This document shows positions 60,677 to 64,000 of a stretch of 64,000 nt of DNA, piece after piece (the stretch's first letter is position 1; each line of letters begins with the position of its first letter). The translations under genes were made by a program, and so were the position numbers. The notes under the pieces were generated by a model. That model saw only the letters and a program-made list of their open reading frames with translations, searched no databases and was not told the origin of the DNA. Origin of the DNA: Calamus simplicifolius (taxonomy: Eukaryota > Streptophyta > Magnoliopsida > Arecales > Arecaceae). The stretch lies in contig UESW01004374.1 of the NCBI GenBank assembly GCA_900491605.1, forward strand, positions 746,825-810,824, in the 5' to 3' direction.

Positions 60677-61240
60677 TAAAAGCTATCACGCCCCAGACCC
60701 AAAAATTTTGAGCTAGGGTGACAACCCGCCGCATGCTAGGCATGCAAGGCGTCCCGAATTATGACACTGAATTCAAGAAAGGCAACAACCTATATATCAT
60801 TCAAGTCCATAACTTTAATACAATCCATAACTAAAGATTTGGGCTACAAGCCCTACACACAAATATTACTGGGGTTACATCAACATATGAATCCACTTTA
60901 TTTTAAATAGAAGCTCCAACGACCCTATGGTTCCTTCTTCAATCCTAAGGCTCTGAAAAACATTGTGAGATTTATATGAGCTCAAACTCAATAAGTAAGC
61001 CTATATTAATATAAAATAGTCATATATCATCATATCTTATCAAGATATCATCAAGTCATAATTTCATAAACTTCCAATTTCAAATGCATTTATCATGCTA
61101 TCAGAACAAGCATATCAACTCAAAATAATTTGGAAGCTTTATACAATAAATACCAGAAAATGCACTGTAAACAACCCACTGTTTATATGATCATTTTTAT
61201 ATTATTTTTATGTGTCCCATGACCCTGCTACACCTCAATT

Positions 61241-61440
61241 AGCGCACATCCTCTAGATGTGTGTGGCCTCCACATGCCACCTCATCATCAATCATAGCAC
61301 ATCCTCTAGATGTGTGGCCTCCACATGCCATATCATCATAAGTTAGAGCACATCCTCTAGATGCGTGGCCTCCACATGCCATATCATCATCAGTCATAGT
61401 GCATCCTCCAGATGCGTGTGGCCTCCACATGCCACATCAT
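61241..61440. repeat. Tandem repeat, 4 units of about 52 bp
   Basis: 'cacatcctctagatg' recurs at 61244, 61298, 61349 and 61400, each followed by 'tggcctccacatgcca'. A diverged relative with three units lies at 61855-61965 ('gaacatatcctacaaatgtg'), inside a larger ~620-bp imperfect duplication. Confidence 0.9.
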
Positions 61441-62289
61441 AGGAGAACCGCGGTGACACATATAATATAATTCAAGGTCATCATTATATATATGTACATC
61501 ATGCATCATCATAAGCATAATTTTTCATATCACATAAACAGTGGTTTTTACAATCTTAATCATTGCATGTAACCAATTCACTTGCAAGGTTAAAAATAAA
61601 TATTTCTTCATATTTTGCGTAAACATATAAAACCATTACTTTGCAAAATATCACCTGCTATAATAATTATAGCAGTTACTCAATTATATACTCATGGTAT
61701 AATTTACCAACTTTCAAAATAATCAATGTCAATAAATTTTCATTTTATCTTATTTCATAATTATGCATAATTATATAATAAATGCCAAAATATGAAATAT
61801 AAATAAATCCATAATTATTATTTTTTATGTGTCCCACGGCCCTTCAAATTAATCAGAACACATTCCACAAGTGTGTGAGGCCGTATCACAATTAATCGGA
61901 ACATATCCTACAAATGTGCGTGGCCATATCAAAATCAATCAGAACATACCCTATAGATGTGTGTGGCCATAATATATGAGAATCGTGGCGACACATACAA
62001 GATTATTTCAGTGTCATCTTTACAATTGCATGTAGTCATCTCAATAATACCAACATATTTTGTAAGTCAAAGAATTTATATTTTTGCACATACACCAAGA
62101 AACTATTTCTTAAAAATATTACCAGTTACTATAGTCATAATAAATGCTCATATGTAGATTCATGATACCATTTAAAATAATTAATCTAAATAAACTTCCA
62201 TTTTCCTTATTTCATAATATACATGTAAACTATAACTTCATGATTTATAAATTACTAATTATAAATAGGCTTACTTACTTCAGTACGCA

Positions 62290-62807
62290 ACTCCAAAATG
62301 TTAAACCAGCTACTTGAACGTCTGGGTACCTTAACAATGTTATCTCCACCCGAAACAAGCCATCAACCATCTGGGGAGGTGTGCCCTTGTATGTATGGAT
62401 GCATCCTTTACTTCGAATATTTCACAACTTTAGGTTTGTATCCAACGATCCAGATGCAATGAGTTCCCTAGATGGATGAAAATCATCATATATACAATTG
62501 GACCTATGCCCCGATAGAGTGCAAAGAACTCTTGTGTCCCCTAAATCTCACAATTTTATCGTGCCATTGGCTGCTCCAGCAGCCACAAAAACTTCTGATG
62601 AATCAAATTCACAGACTCAACTGCACTTGTATTGCCTAATAGGCTTATCAGTACATCGGGTTTGGCAATAGCCTAGAGATTGACCTGGTGATCTTCACCA
62701 CCGGTAACAAAAACCGTTGAAGTCTTCCTTCCAATTTTGACACAGATCACATTAGAAGCATGGGCTATAAACTCCTATAGCTTAGAGGCACGCTTGGTGG
62801 TCATCAT
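62290..62807 (-). pseudogene. KTN80: Katanin p80 (KTNB1/KTN80) N-terminal WD40 fragment
   Basis: Katanin p80 is the WD40 targeting subunit of the microtubule-severing complex. The minus strand starts at 62804 (or 62807) with MTTKRASKL and EFIAHASNVICVKIGRKTS, then VTGGEDHQVNL, SSEVFVAAGAANGTIKL, TLSGHRSNCI, ASGSLDTNLKL, KGCIHTYKG and VSGGDNIVK. This covers roughly the first 155 of about 800 residues. Stops stand where Gln (KLQEF), Trp (NLWAI, KLWDL, KLWNI) and Arg (PDGRW) are expected; all are explicable by C-to-T or G-to-A change. Frameshifts lie near the VESVN-FDSSEV join and near 62365. Segments that are normally split by introns appear continuous, suggesting a processed copy. It lies inside a gypsy LTR. 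Confidence 0.88.
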
Positions 62808-63130
62808 GAAGCATGCAAGGAACCATCCAAAACAAAGCCTGCTCTTCTTCTTCTCCTCTCTCCAAGATTCCAACAACAAGGTCCAAATTCAATCTCAAAC
62901 TCCACTAATATCAAGCCACATCAAACATCCTCAGCCCACGGTGATTCTCAAGAATCTAAACCCCGCATATCTCCTCTCTGACCTCCCCATTTCGATTGCA
63001 GCACTGAGCCTCCACCAGCTACTTTCGATGGCTCCATCACACCTAAACTCCAAACCAGAGGCATGAAGATTGATGTCTTTGGATGGAAGGGCCGATATTT
63101 GGGGGCACCTCTGGATATTCTTCTTCTCTA
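62808..63130. other. Sequence upstream of the katanin fragment
   Basis: Probably 5' UTR or flank captured with katanin, rich in CT/TCC on the plus strand (62840-62870). A plus-strand open frame of 109 codons (62737-63066) overlaps the katanin coding strand and has no recognisable domain. Confidence 0.4.
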
Positions 63131-63135
63131 TTTGC

Positions 63136-63181
63136 TCTCTCTCTCTCTCTCATTCGATCCTCTCTCTCTCTCTCTCTCTGG
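63136..63181. repeat. (CT)n microsatellite
   Basis: Two CT runs separated by 'cattcgatc'. Confidence 0.95.
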
Positions 63182-63414
63182 CATTAGGGGAATGGCCTAG
63201 GATTACTTGGAGGGAAGAGTACCCGCTACCAGGAGGGAGTCATCCTCCATTCCTTTTAATCCCCTAGGTGACACCTCAGATCAAGGATATCGAAAACTCA
63301 TCAGACACGCAAAGACTCGGGAATCCAAGCGTCATACTGAGAACCTAAATGTCAGAATAAACTCTAGGTGCTAGGTATCCATAAATAAATGCTGGGGGGT
63401 TACACCTCTCGTTT

Positions 63415-63685
63415 TCGGCAATGGCCACGGCCATGGTTGGAGACAACGCCCACGGCCGGCAGTGGCCTGGCCACAGTGGCCTAGCCACAGTGGCCTCGCC
63501 ACCGTTTAAAAAAAAAAATAGTGGGGGTGGTTCCCCCAGCGCCTCCCATTGTCGGCCACGGCCTGGCCTAGCCACGATGGCCATGCCACCGTTTAAAAAA
63601 AAAAACAGGGGGGGTGGGGTCCCCCCCGTGCCTCCCATTTCTAGCAACCATGGCCGTGGCCTGGCCATGGTGGCCAGGCCACCGG
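63415..63685. repeat. GGCC palindromic minisatellite, copy 3 (about 3 units)
   Basis: Units near 63458, 63566 and 63655 with 'tggcctggccacagtggcc', 'ggtggccaggccacc' and GTTTAAAAAAAAAA links, as in the CACTA arrays. It sits directly after the proposed LTR end at 63404, outside the annotated CACTA element. Confidence 0.9.
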
Positions 63686-64000
63686 TTAAAAAAATTATTA
63701 TAAAATAATATTTTATAATATTACAAATATTTTGCAAATTTAATTTGACTGATTAAATTAATTAATTAATATTATAAAAAAATATTATTAGTAAGTTGTT
63801 TTGATATTATAATCTTAATAATTTATTTGATCATATTATTATATCACTTAAATTTAGAGAACCTCTGTAGTAATATCATTGTATATAATAATAATATATT
63901 ACAATAAATTAGAATACACTATAGTACTATATTAATATTTTATAAAAATTTATATTATGTGATATTATAATATTAGATTATAATGATTTTATAATATCAT
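63686..64000. other. AT-rich end of window
   Basis: Low-complexity ATATTATAATATT sequence. No gene or clear repeat unit is seen. Confidence 0.6.

Larger units (their letters stand above)
60684..63404 (-). mobile_element. Probable gypsy LTR, about 2.7 kb, with inserted gene fragment
   Basis: On the plus strand it begins TATCACGCCCCAGACCC (TGTCACG with one transition) and ends 'ctggggggttaca' at 63404, a TGTCAC/GTTACA pairing. It holds two related blocks of ~50-bp tandem repeats, a katanin p80 fragment (62290-62807), a CT microsatellite, and the tail 'taaactctaggtgctaggta'. The length is unusual. A nested insertion rather than one LTR is possible because the partner LTR is outside the window or gone. 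Confidence 0.55.

Noticed and set aside
61239..61430. Minus-strand ACGGHTSRGC-type repeat peptide
   Set aside because: It follows the ~52-bp DNA tandem repeat and has no unique coding sequence.
12030..62807. TRN1, kinesin-12 and katanin as a functional cytoskeleton gene cluster
   Set aside because: All three are pseudogenes, in different orientations and contexts, and katanin sits within an LTR. Co-location looks like chance accumulation.
62737..63066. Plus-strand 109-codon frame as a gene
   Set aside because: It overlaps the katanin fragment coded on the other strand and shows no domain or typical start.

Overview
The window is plant nuclear DNA. The evidence is U-rich introns, plant-only gene families (TORNADO 1, the TIGR01589 domain, kinesin-12, plant mobile domain) and a dense nest of plant transposable elements (Mutator-like, Ty1/copia, CACTA, Ty3/gypsy). 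The strong AT background and the element types suggest a monocot with a large repeat-rich genome, perhaps a palm; that is inference. I see no intact cellular gene. Every protein-coding locus I recognise is broken by stops, frameshifts or truncation.

Layout. 1-11.7 kb is T-rich non-coding DNA built from diverged tandem copies of a 1.3-1.7 kb unit, plus a ~155-bp tandem array (8.0-9.2 kb) between two diverged direct repeats. 12.03-17.57 kb is a full-length, intron-bearing but degenerate TORNADO 1 (TRN1) gene with two internal tandem duplications. 19.86-22.21 kb is a 3'-terminal kinesin-12 pseudogene fused at its 5' edge to an exon of an unrelated TIGR01589-domain gene; its downstream region continues to about 23.8 kb. 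25.4-29.0 kb is a Mutator-like (MULE) gene with FAR1/GCM1-type zinc-binding, DDE, SWIM and OTU-protease segments, followed on the minus strand by a plant-mobile-domain fragment. 30.65-38.57 kb holds two head-to-tail copies of a Ty1/copia internal region (minus strand) with no LTR between them; the leader, primer-binding-site-like sequences and one LTR reach 41.29 kb.

41.29-43.47 kb is a second, circularly permuted copy of the kinesin-12 tail. At 43,475 a CACTA-type transposon begins. It runs to about 57.98 kb and reads on the minus strand: tnp2 transposase (51.4-49.1 kb), then a Ptta/Transposase_24 gene (45.8-44.3 kb). Each of these genes is preceded by the same cassette: GCGTCGC-rich subterminal repeats, TATA box, GC-rich leader, GGCC palindromic minisatellite and a hairpin leader. 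A GATCGATCC satellite lies in both subterminal zones (2.5 kb at 54.6-57.1 kb). A truncated LTR element interrupts the transposon at 48.17 kb. From 57.99 to 63.40 kb is a minus-strand Ty3/gypsy element whose proposed 2.7-kb LTR contains a fragment of katanin p80 cDNA. The window ends with a third GGCC minisatellite and AT-rich DNA.

The genes do not form a pathway. The region records gene-fragment duplication and nested insertion, followed by decay in which most stops can be explained by C-to-T or G-to-A transitions at Gln, Arg and Trp codons.
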